A DNA stretch of 64,000 nt from Bacillota bacterium. Its GTDB lineage: Bacteria > Bacillota > Bacilli > Paenibacillales > Paenibacillaceae. Position numbers and translations under genes: made by a program. Location: NCBI GenBank assembly GCA_023386495.1, contig JAEWJS010000032.1, forward strand, positions 1 through 64,000, given 5' to 3'. Positions 9,366 through 18,526 of this stretch are shown here, one piece after another (the stretch's first letter is position 1; each line of letters begins with the position of its first letter). Below the pieces are notes generated by a model. The model ran no database searches. It was not told the DNA's origin and saw only the letters and a program-made list of their open reading frames with translations.

Positions 9366-11552
9366 ATGAAATGGGTCGATAAATTAAAGAAGAAGCCGAA
9401 GGACAGTGGCACGTCAGGGGATTCGAAATCGAAATGGGACAACATTGCGAAGTCTGTGCAAGCGTCGGCAGGCAATGGTCTCAAAAATGTAAGCGCTGGC
9501 TTCGGCAAGACGAGCATAGCCAAATCTGTAGGCATGAAGCTGTTTCTTATTATTTTCTGCAGCATTCTGGTCTGCGTATTGTCTGTCGGCCTGTTCTCGT
9601 ACAATCGATCCAAGGCGATTATCGAAGATAAGGTAGCCGAGGCAAGCGAAACGACGATCGCGCAGACGGCCGGCAAGCTCGACCTCATGTTCGCGAACTA
9701 TGAAGCGCTGACCATGCAGCTTGTAGTCGATGACACGATCCAGACCAATGTGCGGGACCTCTCGCTCGACAACGTCGAGGAGTACGATCGGTTCACGATG
9801 CTGCAGTCAATCGATGTTCGGTTCCAGGGCTTCTTGAACAGCAACGGCAAGACGATCTTAAGCGGCGCGCTGCTGCCGCTCACGGATTACCTCAGGCCGG
9901 TCGTCGGAGGCAGCCGTTTCATTCAAGAAGGGCTCGAGGAGAAGGATTGGTACAAGAACGCATTGGCCGCAGCAGGCAAGCCGTACTGGATCGGCACGGA
10001 CGTGAACGGGCTGGGCTCCGGCGACGGCGCTCCGACATTCGGGCTTGCACGGGTCATCAAATCCATGCAGACGAGCCAAGAGATCTATCTGTTGGTGCTT
10101 GAATTCGATTATAACCGCTTAGTTGAGCAATTGAGCGGCGTGAAGCTTGGCGATAACAGCGAAGTTCAGATCATCGATGAAGCAGGCGAAGTCATCTATG
10201 CCGCCAATACGGAAGAAATCGATAAGCCGTTCGCTGTGGGGCTCGAGGGCGGCGAAGTCGCGACTTCCGTGATCAGCGATCGGAACGGCGAATCGGTCAT
10301 GATGCCTTATCAGAAGTTCGCGCTGATGGATTGGAAGCTGGTCGGCATTCTGCCCGTTGACGAGCTGGTGAAAGACGCGAAACAGATTCAGAACCTGACT
10401 TGGATCATGGCGCTCGTCGCCGTGGTACTCGCGGTCGGCATCGGGTTCCTCGTCATTCGAATGATCGCAGTGCCGCTCGTGAAGCTGCGCAACCTGATGA
10501 ACGAAGGCGCGAAGGGCAATCTGACCGTCCGCTCGAACGTGAACAAGGGTGACGAGATCGGGCAATTGTCGCAGAGCTTCGACCTGATGATGGCGCAGAT
10601 TACGTCGCTCGTCGATCAGACGAACCGTACGGCGCAGGAAGTGCTGACTACGGCAGGCGACCTGTCCGACGCTTCGCGCAAGACGGCCATATCCGCGAAG
10701 GAAATCGCGGTTGCCACCGAGGAGATCGCGAACGGGGCGACGAGCTTGGCCGTCGAAGCGGAGCGCGGCAGCGACTTGACCGATAATATGGGCACTCGCA
10801 TGGAGCAGGTGAACGAGGCAGGACAGCAGATGGTGACGTCCGCAGCCGAGGTTGAGCAGTCGAGCGAAAAAGGTACGCGCTATATGGCCGAGCTGATCGA
10901 GAAGACCGGCATGACCGAGGAAATGACGCGCAGCATGGTCCAGAAGGTAGACAAGCTGAAGGACAGCACGCGTTCGATCCGTAAAATTCTCGACGTGCTG
11001 AACAACCTGACGAAGCAGACGAACATCCTGTCGCTCAACGCGACGATCGAGGCCGCTCGCGCCGGTGCTGCCGGCAAAGGCTTCATGGTCGTGGCGGATG
11101 AAATTCGCAAGCTGGCGGACCAGTCCCGTCAATCGATCGATGTCGTCGCGCAGATCACCGAGACGATTCAAGGCGAGATCGACGATACGGTTAACGTATT
11201 GTCCCAAGCGTATCCGATCTTCCAAGAACAGATATCGTCGGTTAAGGAAGCGAATCAGATCTTCTTGTCCGTACAGAGCCAGATGTCGCGCTTCGTGAAT
11301 CATCTGGATACCGTTACGGCTTCCGTCGACCAGTTGGGCGAGACGCAGAACGTCCTGTCCGAAGCGATGAGCAATGTCAGCGCCGTCGCGCAGCAGTCGT
11401 CCGCGACGTCGGAAGAGGTAGCGTCGCTCAGCAACGAGCAGCTTAGCATCAGCGACAATCTGGTGCAGCTGTCCAACAAGCTGGAGACCGTATCGAATCA
11501 TCTGAAGGAATCGCTGTCCAGCTTCCGGACGGATACGTGGAAGCATCAATAA
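9366..11552 (+). CDS. Methyl-accepting chemotaxis protein (dCache-type sensor)
   Basis: Transmembrane chemoreceptor of 728 residues. A charged cytoplasmic N-terminal extension of about 57 residues precedes TM1 ([19 protein letters not shown]). The extracellular region (about 80-345) is dCache-like, with [20 protein letters not shown] and [15 protein letters not shown]2 is near 346-368, followed by HAMP and a long signalling domain whose hairpin tip contains [16 protein letters not shown]. The ligand is unknown. AGGTGG is upstream of ATG 9366. It is monocistronic with a terminator at 11575-11611. No che genes are nearby, so it would feed a chemotaxis pathway encoded elsewhere. Confidence 0.93.
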   Translation: MKWVDKLKKKPKDSGTSGDSKSKWDNIAKSVQASAGNGLKNVSAGFGKTSIAKSVGMKLFLIIFCSILVCVLSVGLFSYNRSKAIIEDKVAEASETTIAQTAGKLDLMFANYEALTMQLVVDDTIQTNVRDLSLDNVEEYDRFTMLQSIDVRFQGFLNSNGKTILSGALLPLTDYLRPVVGGSRFIQEGLEEKDWYKNALAAAGKPYWIGTDVNGLGSGDGAPTFGLARVIKSMQTSQEIYLLVLEFDYNRLVEQLSGVKLGDNSEVQIIDEAGEVIYAANTEEIDKPFAVGLEGGEVATSVISDRNGESVMMPYQKFALMDWKLVGILPVDELVKDAKQIQNLTWIMALVAVVLAVGIGFLVIRMIAVPLVKLRNLMNEGAKGNLTVRSNVNKGDEIGQLSQSFDLMMAQITSLVDQTNRTAQEVLTTAGDLSDASRKTAISAKEIAVATEEIANGATSLAVEAERGSDLTDNMGTRMEQVNEAGQQMVTSAAEVEQSSEKGTRYMAELIEKTGMTEEMTRSMVQKVDKLKDSTRSIRKILDVLNNLTKQTNILSLNATIEAARAGAAGKGFMVVADEIRKLADQSRQSIDVVAQITETIQGEIDDTVNVLSQAYPIFQEQISSVKEANQIFLSVQSQMSRFVNHLDTVTASVDQLGETQNVLSEAMSNVSAVAQQSSATSEEVASLSNEQLSISDNLVQLSNKLETVSNHLKESLSSFRTDTWKHQ

Positions 11553-11574
11553 TCGATAGCAGCAATAATAGGAG

Positions 11575-11611
11575 AACCGTTCACCGCATTTACGCGGCGA
11601 ACGGTTTTTTT
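11575..11611 (+). terminator. Intrinsic terminator after the chemoreceptor
   Basis: AACCGTTC-A-CCGC pairs with GCGG-C-GAACGGTT around an ATTTAC loop, followed by a run of seven T. Confidence 0.9.
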
Positions 11612-11739
11612 ATTTCATTAATGAGCTTGCCAAGCGGCGCGATAGGCGAAGAATGCTAAGGCGGGGATTTGGCGACAATGGCTAGTATAGCTCGATAGAA
11701 TGGGATGTCGATTCCGGATCGAACGGAGGTGGAAAGCAG

Positions 11740-13590
11740 ATGAATCGAAGTACGCAGCCGCATCGGCCGGGCGGCAGGCGAAGCATTCGGATGCGGCGCA
11801 TCGCGCTGTTGGGCGTAGGCGCAGTTATCGTCGCGGGACTGTATATCGGAAGGTTGGCAACGCTTCAAGTACCGAGCTTCTACGCGCCTGCCGACTCGCA
11901 GTTGGCGGTACATGCTGTCCGGCAGCGCCAGAACGGATTGGTGCTGGATTCGGGAAGAGGCCGAATCGTCGATCGCCATGGGGACGCGATTGCCGGTGTC
12001 GAGATACGCGCGTTAGCTGCGTTCCCGCTGCCGGTAGAGCGGCGCGGTGCGCCGGGGCAGCTCGAAGCGCTAGCGGATGCTCTGGACGCGGATGCCGAGT
12101 CATTGTCGGAATGGCTGACAAGCTTGCGGGAGCCCGAGCTGTGGCGCGGAACGGCGATAGTACCGGCCGGCGGCCGTGCGGGACTTGCGCAACCCGTCAA
12201 CCTGGGGCCGGAGGCGGAAGAGGCGGTACGGTCGGCTGGAGTTAACGGGGTGCATGTCGTTCCTTACACGCTTCGCTATCCGGAGCCGCACGCTGCTGCG
12301 CAGGCGATCGGATTCGTCAGCCAGCATCCGGAGTATGTCGCGGAGCTCTATGCATCGGAGCTTGCGCAGGGGCGCATGAGGCTGACCGATGCGGTAGGCG
12401 GGACCGGACTGGAGAAGTCGCTTGACCGCCTGATTCGCGGAGCCGGGCGTACGGTGGCTTATCAGTCGGGCCATACGCCAGAGATCCGAATTGCCCGGCC
12501 GGACAATCCGTATTATCCGCTAACGGCGGTCACGACGCTGGATATCGAGCTGACGCATAAGCTGGAGTCCTATGCGGAGCAAGCGGGCCTTGCGAAGGGT
12601 GCCATTGTCGTGCTGGATGCGGCGAATGGGGATATTGTCGCGATGGTATCGAGGCCGTCATACGATCCGCATCGCATCGAAGCGGATATGGCCGCAACCG
12701 CGAATCATGCCCTGCGAGCCGTTGCGCCGGGCTCGATCTTCAAGCTCGTGACGGAGGCGGCGGCGCTCGATGCGAAGCTCGCCTCGCCGGGCGAGCTCTT
12801 CCACTGCGACGGTGAGCATGAGAAGTACGGGCTGTCCTGCTGGCTTGAAGGCGGACACGGGACACTGACATTGCAGGAGGCGCTCGCGCAGTCCTGCAAT
12901 GTCGCATTCGCGCAATTGGCGGAGCGCCTCAGCGCCTCGCAGCTGGAGCAGACCGCAGATCGACTCGGTATTGGCCGCCTTGTCGGATGGAGCGATGCGG
13001 GAGGGGCGATCGGGGCCGCGCTGCGCCCAATGGGCGAGGAAGAGATGGGCCGCGTCTTCAGCGGACAGCACACGGAACATGACAGCGGCGTGCTGGCGCA
13101 GACAGGGATCGGTCAGCGCGACGCCGCGGTCACGCCGCTGCAAGCGGCGAACCTTGTCGTGACGCTGCTGCACCACGGCGAGGTTCATGCTCCGCGGCTC
13201 GTGAGCGAGATTCGCTATGCGAACGGCCAGCGATTGGCCGGCCTGCCTGTCCAGGGCAGCATCTCGCAATACGGCACAATCGCGAGGCCGACAGCGCGAA
13301 CGCTGCTGCGCGGTATGGAGAAGGTCGTGAGCGAGGGGACGGGGAGGCAGCTACAGACCGCAAGTTGGCGGTTGGCAGGCAAGAGCGGAACGGCACAAGC
13401 TTACGAGAACGGAAGACCGACGAATCATCAGTGGTTCATCGGCTACGGTCCGGTCGAATCCCCGCGCTATGCAGCGGCTGTGCTGGCAGAGCATAGGCCG
13501 GCCGATCGTGCCAACCAGGCGACCGCGATATTCGGCGGGGTCATGGATATAATTGCTGCGCATGAAGCAAGCTCCGCTGCCGTACGTTAA
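11740..13590 (+). CDS. Class B penicillin-binding protein (transpeptidase; PbpI-like position)
   Basis: Membrane-anchored D,D-transpeptidase, 616 residues. It has a basic cytoplasmic tail, one membrane segment near residues 22-42, a dimerisation domain (GGTGLEKSLDRLI near 225), and the transpeptidase domain. Active-site boxes are visible: SxxK as GSIFK near 331, SxN as SCN near 385, and KSGTAQ near 548 in place of KTG, as in PBP2/FtsI-type enzymes. ATG 11740 has CGGAGGTGG upstream. In B. subtilis pbpI (yrrR) lies downstream of yrrO-udk-greA, so position suggests a pbpI equivalent with a sporulation-related role, but SpoVD/PBP3-like roles cannot be excluded. Confidence 0.88.
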   Translation: MNRSTQPHRPGGRRSIRMRRIALLGVGAVIVAGLYIGRLATLQVPSFYAPADSQLAVHAVRQRQNGLVLDSGRGRIVDRHGDAIAGVEIRALAAFPLPVERRGAPGQLEALADALDADAESLSEWLTSLREPELWRGTAIVPAGGRAGLAQPVNLGPEAEEAVRSAGVNGVHVVPYTLRYPEPHAAAQAIGFVSQHPEYVAELYASELAQGRMRLTDAVGGTGLEKSLDRLIRGAGRTVAYQSGHTPEIRIARPDNPYYPLTAVTTLDIELTHKLESYAEQAGLAKGAIVVLDAANGDIVAMVSRPSYDPHRIEADMAATANHALRAVAPGSIFKLVTEAAALDAKLASPGELFHCDGEHEKYGLSCWLEGGHGTLTLQEALAQSCNVAFAQLAERLSASQLEQTADRLGIGRLVGWSDAGGAIGAALRPMGEEEMGRVFSGQHTEHDSGVLAQTGIGQRDAAVTPLQAANLVVTLLHHGEVHAPRLVSEIRYANGQRLAGLPVQGSISQYGTIARPTARTLLRGMEKVVSEGTGRQLQTASWRLAGKSGTAQAYENGRPTNHQWFIGYGPVESPRYAAAVLAEHRPADRANQATAIFGGVMDIIAAHEASSAAVR

Positions 13591-13604
13591 CGGCAGCGGA
13601 GCTT
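13569..13604. terminator. 15-bp perfect hairpin overlapping the PBP stop codon
   Basis: Bases 13569-13583 pair without mismatch with 13590-13604 around a 6-nt loop; the TAA stop of the penicillin-binding protein lies in the loop/3' arm (13588-13590). The convergent AI-2E gene ends at 13626. Neither strand has a strong U-tract, so it may be a weak bidirectional terminator or an mRNA 3'-end stabiliser. Confidence 0.6.
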
Positions 13605-13625
13605 ATCATGACAGCTTATGGTCGG

Positions 13626-14753
13626 CTAGGACACCGATGGCGGCGGATCGGCAGGCTTGTCGGGCGGCGCATCGAACTCGCCCTTGGGCGCGCGTATCCA
13701 GCGGTGCAGATATTGTTGATCGTACAGCGCTTTAATCAAGATCACGAGTATTGGCGACAAGATTACGCCCGCGACGCCGAACAGCGACAGCGAGATGATC
13801 ATGAATACCAGCATGGTGTAGGCGGACACGCCGAGCGTATCGCCGGTGATCTTGGGCTCGAGAAGCTGACGCGTCAGCAGCACGACGCCTAAGATGACAG
13901 ATAGCCAAATGGCAAGCGTCGTCTGGCCGGCAATGAACAAATAGATGATCCAAGGAATGAAGACGGTACTTACGCCCAAGAGCGGCAGAACATCGGCGAT
14001 GGCTGCGAGTACGGCTATCGTGAAGGCGTTGTTGACGCCAAGAATGAGCAGGGCAGCGAGCACGACGACGAACGTGATCGTGATCAGAATCAATTGCGAC
14101 TTCAAATATCCGCCGATGCCGACAAGGACATTGTCCTTCAGAAAGTAGAACGCCTTCTTGAACGTCTTGGGCGTCTTCTCTTCAGCCGAGCGTTTCCAGT
14201 TATCGATCTCGACGCTCAAGAAGTAAGCCAGGATGATGCCGATGCCGAAGTTCAACACAAATGCGGAGAAGGAGGATAGGACGCCGACGAACCCTTTCAA
14301 GAAGCGGGAGGCGAAGTCGGAGCCCCACTTGGTGATGTCATTGATAATATTCTGCGAATTCTCAACGATGTCCGGCGGCAGCGCGGTAATGCGGCCTTGC
14401 GCCCATGCGATAAGCTCGGTAGCCTGGGCCGTGAATTGCGACTGATAAGCCGGCAACCGATCTGCCAGTTCCGCTACCTCGTTCGCGACGAGCACGCCGG
14501 CCCCGACGAATGCGCCGAGGATGACAAGCGTAAAAAACAATATGCTGATCGCGGAAGCGATGGATTTGCTAATGCCGATGCGATTCAGCCGTCGGGCGAT
14601 CGGTTCGATGCAAGCAAAGATCAGGAACGATAGGAATACCGGCGTCGCGATCTTGTAGAGGTAACTGAATGTGAACATGATCAGCCATACGGTAAGCGCG
14701 ATGAGCGCGATATCGAATGCAGTGCGCCAATACTTCTGATAAAAAGTGAGCAT
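13626..14753 (-). CDS. AI-2E family transporter, second copy (YtvI-like)
   Basis: Polytopic membrane protein of the AI-2E/PerM family, 375 residues, distinct from the copy at 125-1195. Hydrophobic segments: an N-terminal pair (ALIALTVWLIMFTFSYLY, TPVFLSFLIFACIEPIARRL), one near residue 65, one near 145, and a C-terminal cluster with TIAVLAAIADVLPLLGVSTV and LLTRQLLEPKITGDTLG, a family signature. The C-terminal tail is proline-rich (PPDKPADPPPSVS). Start is ATG 14753, preceded by GAAGGGGAA; a longer form from 14792 has no ribosome site. It is convergent with the PBP gene and divergent from the deacetylase gene. The substrate is unknown. Confidence 0.88.
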   Translation of the reverse strand: MLTFYQKYWRTAFDIALIALTVWLIMFTFSYLYKIATPVFLSFLIFACIEPIARRLNRIGISKSIASAISILFFTLVILGAFVGAGVLVANEVAELADRLPAYQSQFTAQATELIAWAQGRITALPPDIVENSQNIINDITKWGSDFASRFLKGFVGVLSSFSAFVLNFGIGIILAYFLSVEIDNWKRSAEEKTPKTFKKAFYFLKDNVLVGIGGYLKSQLILITITFVVVLAALLILGVNNAFTIAVLAAIADVLPLLGVSTVFIPWIIYLFIAGQTTLAIWLSVILGVVLLTRQLLEPKITGDTLGVSAYTMLVFMIISLSLFGVAGVILSPILVILIKALYDQQYLHRWIRAPKGEFDAPPDKPADPPPSVS

Positions 14754-14836
14754 GTCTATTCCCCTTCGTCTCGATTCGTCTATCTGGAACATATTGTACT
14801 ATAGATTTAATTAACCGCCTATTACAATATAAGATA

Positions 14837-14845
14837 TGCTACAAT
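14837..14845 (+). promoter_or_regulatory. Extended -10 promoter of the deacetylase leader
   Basis: TGC-TACAAT at 14837-14845 is a TGn-extended -10 without an obvious -35. Twelve bases later is TTGTGATCACGAAGC (14858-14872), the spacing found behind the ireB promoter. A start near 14852 would give a 5' untranslated region of about 240 nt. Confidence 0.5.
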
Positions 14846-14851
14846 AGAAGG

Positions 14852-15093
14852 TGCCGTTTGTGATCACGAAGCGTCTCAAGGAGCGTGTCCGACATCGAAT
14901 CTTGAACGCTGTCGAAAGTTCCGGTGCTCACGTAGGTACAGCCTACAAGCATATGCTTCCGATGTGCGTTTCCTACGGAAACGCTGGAGCTCCTCAATTG
15001 CTACCATCGTCCAACCTTCGAAGATAGCGACAACCGGTCTTTTTGAAATTGTACCTTAAGCAGCGTCATAATCGAATTAGTGGGGATCGATCG
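14852..15093 (+). ncRNA. Structured leader RNA of unknown class before the deacetylase gene
   Basis: The gap between the divergent genes contains ordered secondary structure. CGTAGG-TACAG-CCTACA-type and GCGTTTCC-TAC-GGAAACGC hairpins are enclosed by a long-range helix in which 14915-14925 (AAAGTTCCGGT) pairs with 15033-15042 (ACCGGTCTTT). That helix is directly followed by T residues to 15044, like a terminator stem enclosing a sensor domain. Such an architecture suggests attenuation of the downstream gene. I do not recognise the class. A 55-codon open frame from GTG 14860 to TAG 15027 runs through the structure but has no ribosome site, so I treat it as non-coding. Confidence 0.45.
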
Positions 15094-16506
15094 ATGGAGA
15101 ATATCGTACTATGGGGCTTCTATCTGTTGACTTTCTATGCGTTTCTCCCCGGCTTTATTAGCCGCACGTTCGGCTTCCGCGTCTTCAAGAAGGGACGAGC
15201 GGAACGGGAAATCGCGCTGACCTTCGACGATGGGCCTGATCCGCATTACACGCCGCTGCTGCTCGACTTGCTCAAGCGGCATAACGCGAAGGCTACGTTC
15301 TTCGTCGTCGGCATCAATGCGGAGCGCCACCCGGACATACTCGCCAGAATGGCGAACGAAGGCCATGTCATCGGCATTCATAACTATATTCATAAGAGCA
15401 ACTGGCTTATGCGGCCAGGGACGGTCAAGAAGCAGATTCACCGGACGGGGGATATTATCAAGCGCGCAACCGGCGAGCGTCCCGTCTACTATCGTCCACC
15501 GTGGGGCATCGTGAATTTATTCGACTTCTCGAATTTGGGCTACCTGCAGATCATTCTCTGGTCCGCGATGTTCGGCGACTGGCGGCTGCGAGTCGGCGCC
15601 GATCGATTGACGCAGCGGATGATGAAGAAGCTGCGCCCGGGCGAGGTTGTGCTGCTCCATGATTGCGGCACGACGTTCGGCGCGGACGAACATGCACCGG
15701 CGCAGATGCTGACTGCGCTAGAACGGTACTTGGAGGCCGGCGAAGCGCGCGGCTATCGATTCGTAACGATCAAGGAGCTGATAGCGGTGACGGACAAGGC
15801 ACGTACGGCAGCGCGCGGCACGGCGAAGCTCGGCGTGCTGAAGCGGGCAGCGGTCAAGCTGTGGATGACTTGGGAAAAATGCTTCAACTTCCTGTTCCGC
15901 ATTGTAGATATCGGCGACGGCTCGATTTTTCACTATCGCATTCGGCCTTATCACGGCGAGACGCTTAAGCTGGAGGACGGCAACGAAATTCGATCGAAGG
16001 ACAAAGTCGTCGAGCTGCACCTGGATAACGAGAAGCTGCTTCAGGTCATGTTGAATTCGCGGTCCGTTCTGCAGAGCGCGATTCAGCTCATCCGAGAGGT
16101 AGACCGCGCCATGCCGAAGCTTGCCAAGCATATGGAAGGGCGCAAGGAATTCGACGATGTAGCCGGGTTGTACGGCGTCAGCATGATGCATCGGGGCCCG
16201 GAAGCATTCGGGTTCAGCGTCCTGCAGCTGCCCAAGGGTTTGTTCAGCTTCTTCACGAGGTATTACCTGCGGCTGCTGATGGTTGTGCTTCATCCCGGGG
16301 GCAAGGAGCGGATGCGGGGCAAGAACGAGACGATGGTGCCGCATATTATGGCGATGTCGATGGCGGAATTCAATCGCAGATATGCCGCCGGAGGCGGAGG
16401 CATGTCGGCTCCGAAGCAGAAGGCAAAGTCGGCAGAAGCCGAGCTCGAAGAAATTGCGTTAGTCGAGTACGACCGTCATGGCGTGTCGGTACCGAGCAAT
16501 GGCTGA
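15094..16506 (+). CDS. Polysaccharide deacetylase with C-terminal YkoP-like domain
   Basis: Probable membrane-anchored carbohydrate N-deacetylase (CE4/NodB fold), 470 residues. After an N-terminal hydrophobic segment (IVLWGFYLLTFYAFLPGF), the NodB domain shows motif 1 TFDDGPD near residue 43, motif 2 HNYIH in place of the usual H(S/T)xxH, and motif 3 RPPWG. LRPGEVVLLHDCG is the late NodB motif. Residues about 245-450 form a second domain (WEKCFNFLFRIVDIGDGSIF onward) that resembles B. subtilis YkoP, function unknown. Start ATG 15094 has a weak GGGGA site; a longer form from TTG 15043 would begin inside the terminator-like stem. The substrate (peptidoglycan or exopolysaccharide) is undetermined. 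Confidence 0.87.
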   Translation: MENIVLWGFYLLTFYAFLPGFISRTFGFRVFKKGRAEREIALTFDDGPDPHYTPLLLDLLKRHNAKATFFVVGINAERHPDILARMANEGHVIGIHNYIHKSNWLMRPGTVKKQIHRTGDIIKRATGERPVYYRPPWGIVNLFDFSNLGYLQIILWSAMFGDWRLRVGADRLTQRMMKKLRPGEVVLLHDCGTTFGADEHAPAQMLTALERYLEAGEARGYRFVTIKELIAVTDKARTAARGTAKLGVLKRAAVKLWMTWEKCFNFLFRIVDIGDGSIFHYRIRPYHGETLKLEDGNEIRSKDKVVELHLDNEKLLQVMLNSRSVLQSAIQLIREVDRAMPKLAKHMEGRKEFDDVAGLYGVSMMHRGPEAFGFSVLQLPKGLFSFFTRYYLRLLMVVLHPGGKERMRGKNETMVPHIMAMSMAEFNRRYAAGGGGMSAPKQKAKSAEAELEEIALVEYDRHGVSVPSNG

Positions 16507-16600
16507 TGGCGATGTGGGAATGCAAGGCAACTAGGAAACAGGTAAGACACGCAGTTATTTCGATTCATGCATGCAGTTAAGCTTCCCAATATCCGAATAA

Positions 16601-16635
16601 ACAAGAGGCGTCTCCGCGAAGGAGACGCCTCTTGT
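16601..16635. terminator. Terminator of ilvD, possibly bidirectional
   Basis: A perfect 15-bp stem (16601-16615 with 16621-16635) encloses a 5-nt GCGAA loop. On the minus strand it is followed by a T-rich stretch (TTTATT), fitting termination of ilvD. It also separates the convergent deacetylase gene. Confidence 0.8.
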
Positions 16636-16663
16636 TCATGCTGCTTATAGCAAATGCCATTGC

Positions 16664-18346
16664 TTACATCTTCATAACGCCGCCCATGCTGGCGTTCGTG
16701 ACCAGGTGGGAGTACCGGGCGAGATAGCCGCGCGTAATCTTCGGCTCGAAGCCCGGCCATGCCGCACGGCGCTTCTCCATCTCTTCGTCGCTGATCAAGA
16801 CGTTCATGGAGCGATTGTTCATGTCGAGCTCGACGATATCGCCGTCCTGGACGAAAGCGATCGGTCCGCCTTCTGCCGCTTCTGGCGAGACATGGCCGAT
16901 GCTGATGCCGCGGGAGGCGCCGGAGAAACGGCCGTCCGTGACCAAGCCGACCTTCGCGCCGAGGCCCATGCCGACGATCTGCGATGTCGGTGCCAGCATC
17001 TCAGGCATGCCTGGGCCGCCCTTCGGTCCTTCGTAACGGATAATGACGACATGGCCTTCCTTGATCTTGCCGCCTGCGATGCCTGCGAGCGCCTCGTCTT
17101 GGGAGTCGAAGCAGATGGCTGGGCCCTTGTGGTAGCCGCCAACCGACGCGTCGACTGCGCCGACCTTGATGATCGCACCTTCAGGCGCGATATTGCCGAA
17201 CAAGACGGCCAGCCCGCCGCGTTCGCTGTGGGGGTTATCCAATGGATGGATGACATCGGTATCCTTGATCTCGCAGCCGGCAACGTTCTCGCGAAGCGTC
17301 TTGCCCGTAACGGTGATGCAGTCGCCCTTCAAGGCGTCCGGCTTCTTCAAGAGCTCGTTAATGATCGCGGATACGCCGCCTGCATTATGGACATCCTCAA
17401 TGTGGTAATCCGATGCAGGAGCGATCTTCGCCAGATGCGGCACGCGCTCCGCTACTTCGTTAATGCGGGAAATCGGATATTCGAAGCCGGCTTCGCGTGC
17501 CAGCGCAAGCGTGTGGAGAACCGTATTCGTCGAGCCGCCCATGGCCATGTCGAGCGCGAAGGCATTGTCGATCGCGTCCATCGTTACGATGTCGCGCGGC
17601 TTGATGTCGGCCTTGATGAGCTCCATCAGTTGGCGTGCGGACTGCTTCACGAAGTCGCGGCGTTCAGGCGCAACCGCCAGAATCGTGCCGTTGCCGGGCA
17701 GTGCCAGTCCGAGGCCTTCCGCGAGGCAGTTCATCGAGTTGGCGGTGAACATGCCGGAGCAGGAACCGCAAGTCGGGCAGCCGTACGCTTCCAGCTCGTG
17801 CAGGCCCTTATCGTCGATCTTGCCTGCCTGGTAAGCGCCGACGCCTTCGAACACGCTCGCGAGCGAGATCGAACGGCCGTCAGACGTCTTGCCGGCCTTC
17901 ATCGGGCCGCCGCTGACGAAGATGGTCGGGATATTGACGCGCAAGGCGCCCATCATCATGCCCGGCGTAATCTTGTCGCAGTTCGGGATGCAGACCATGC
18001 CGTCGAACCAGTGCGCATTGACGACGGTCTCGACCGAATCGGCGATGATCTCGCGGCTCGCGAGCGAGTAGCGCATGCCGATATGACCCATGGCGATGCC
18101 ATCGTCTACGCCGATCGTGTTGAACTCGAACGGCACGCCGCCCGCTTCACGAATCGCTTCCTTAACGAGCTTGCCGAATTCCTGCAGATGCACATGGCCC
18201 GGAACGATGTCGATGTATGAATTGCAGACCGCGATGAACGGTTTGCCGAAGTCCTCTTCCTTAACGCCTGCTGCACGCAGCAAGCTGCGATGCGGCGCGC
18301 GATCGAAGCCTTTTTTGATCATGTCGGATCTCATTTTCTGTGCCAC
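16664..18346 (-). CDS. ilvD: Dihydroxy-acid dehydratase
   Basis: Iron-sulphur enzyme that dehydrates 2,3-dihydroxy-isovalerate and 2,3-dihydroxy-3-methylvalerate in valine, isoleucine and leucine synthesis; cytoplasmic. The 560-residue length is normal. Visible motifs are [10 protein letters not shown] (family signature with cluster cysteine), [32 protein letters not shown], and [20 protein letters not shown] at the C terminus. Three cysteines are positioned for an Fe-S cluster. The start is GTG 18346 with GGAGGG upstream. It stands alone: no other ilv/leu gene is in the window and no T-box is seen upstream, so its regulation is unclear. Confidence 0.98.
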   Translation of the reverse strand: MAQKMRSDMIKKGFDRAPHRSLLRAAGVKEEDFGKPFIAVCNSYIDIVPGHVHLQEFGKLVKEAIREAGGVPFEFNTIGVDDGIAMGHIGMRYSLASREIIADSVETVVNAHWFDGMVCIPNCDKITPGMMMGALRVNIPTIFVSGGPMKAGKTSDGRSISLASVFEGVGAYQAGKIDDKGLHELEAYGCPTCGSCSGMFTANSMNCLAEGLGLALPGNGTILAVAPERRDFVKQSARQLMELIKADIKPRDIVTMDAIDNAFALDMAMGGSTNTVLHTLALAREAGFEYPISRINEVAERVPHLAKIAPASDYHIEDVHNAGGVSAIINELLKKPDALKGDCITVTGKTLRENVAGCEIKDTDVIHPLDNPHSERGGLAVLFGNIAPEGAIIKVGAVDASVGGYHKGPAICFDSQDEALAGIAGGKIKEGHVVIIRYEGPKGGPGMPEMLAPTSQIVGMGLGAKVGLVTDGRFSGASRGISIGHVSPEAAEGGPIAFVQDGDIVELDMNNRSMNVLISDEEMEKRRAAWPGFEPKITRGYLARYSHLVTNASMGGVMKM

Positions 18347-18443
18347 AATAGTTCCCTCCCATAGGTTCGTCCATACCCTTCAGTTTAGCATATGAGCCCT
18401 CCATTGACTAGTGAACGCATAGCAGGTCTGCATAATTCCATCG

Positions 18444-18472
18444 TTGTATGGCGCTGCAAATATGGGTATAAT
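18444..18472 (+). promoter_or_regulatory. SigmaA promoter of the DHH phosphoesterase gene
   Basis: TTGTAT (18444-18449) and TATAAT (18467-18472) are spaced by 17 bp, about 55 nt upstream of the ATG at 18527. Confidence 0.75.
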
Positions 18473-18526
18473 GATCCATATACTTATTTATGTTCCGTTC
18501 ATTCGAACTAGGAGGCAAGAAGAACG

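Noticed and set aside
14860..15027. Possible 55-residue small protein in the deacetylase leader
   Set aside because: No ribosome site before the GTG, and the frame passes through several strong hairpins and half of the terminator-like stem. A structural RNA is the simpler reading.
16706..18220. 504-codon open frame on the plus strand opposite ilvD
   Set aside because: It mirrors ilvD, which has full family motifs and a good GTG start. The antisense frame has no ribosome site or recognisable domain and is a GC-rich shadow. The same applies to long frames opposite alaS, the chemoreceptors and beta-galactosidase.
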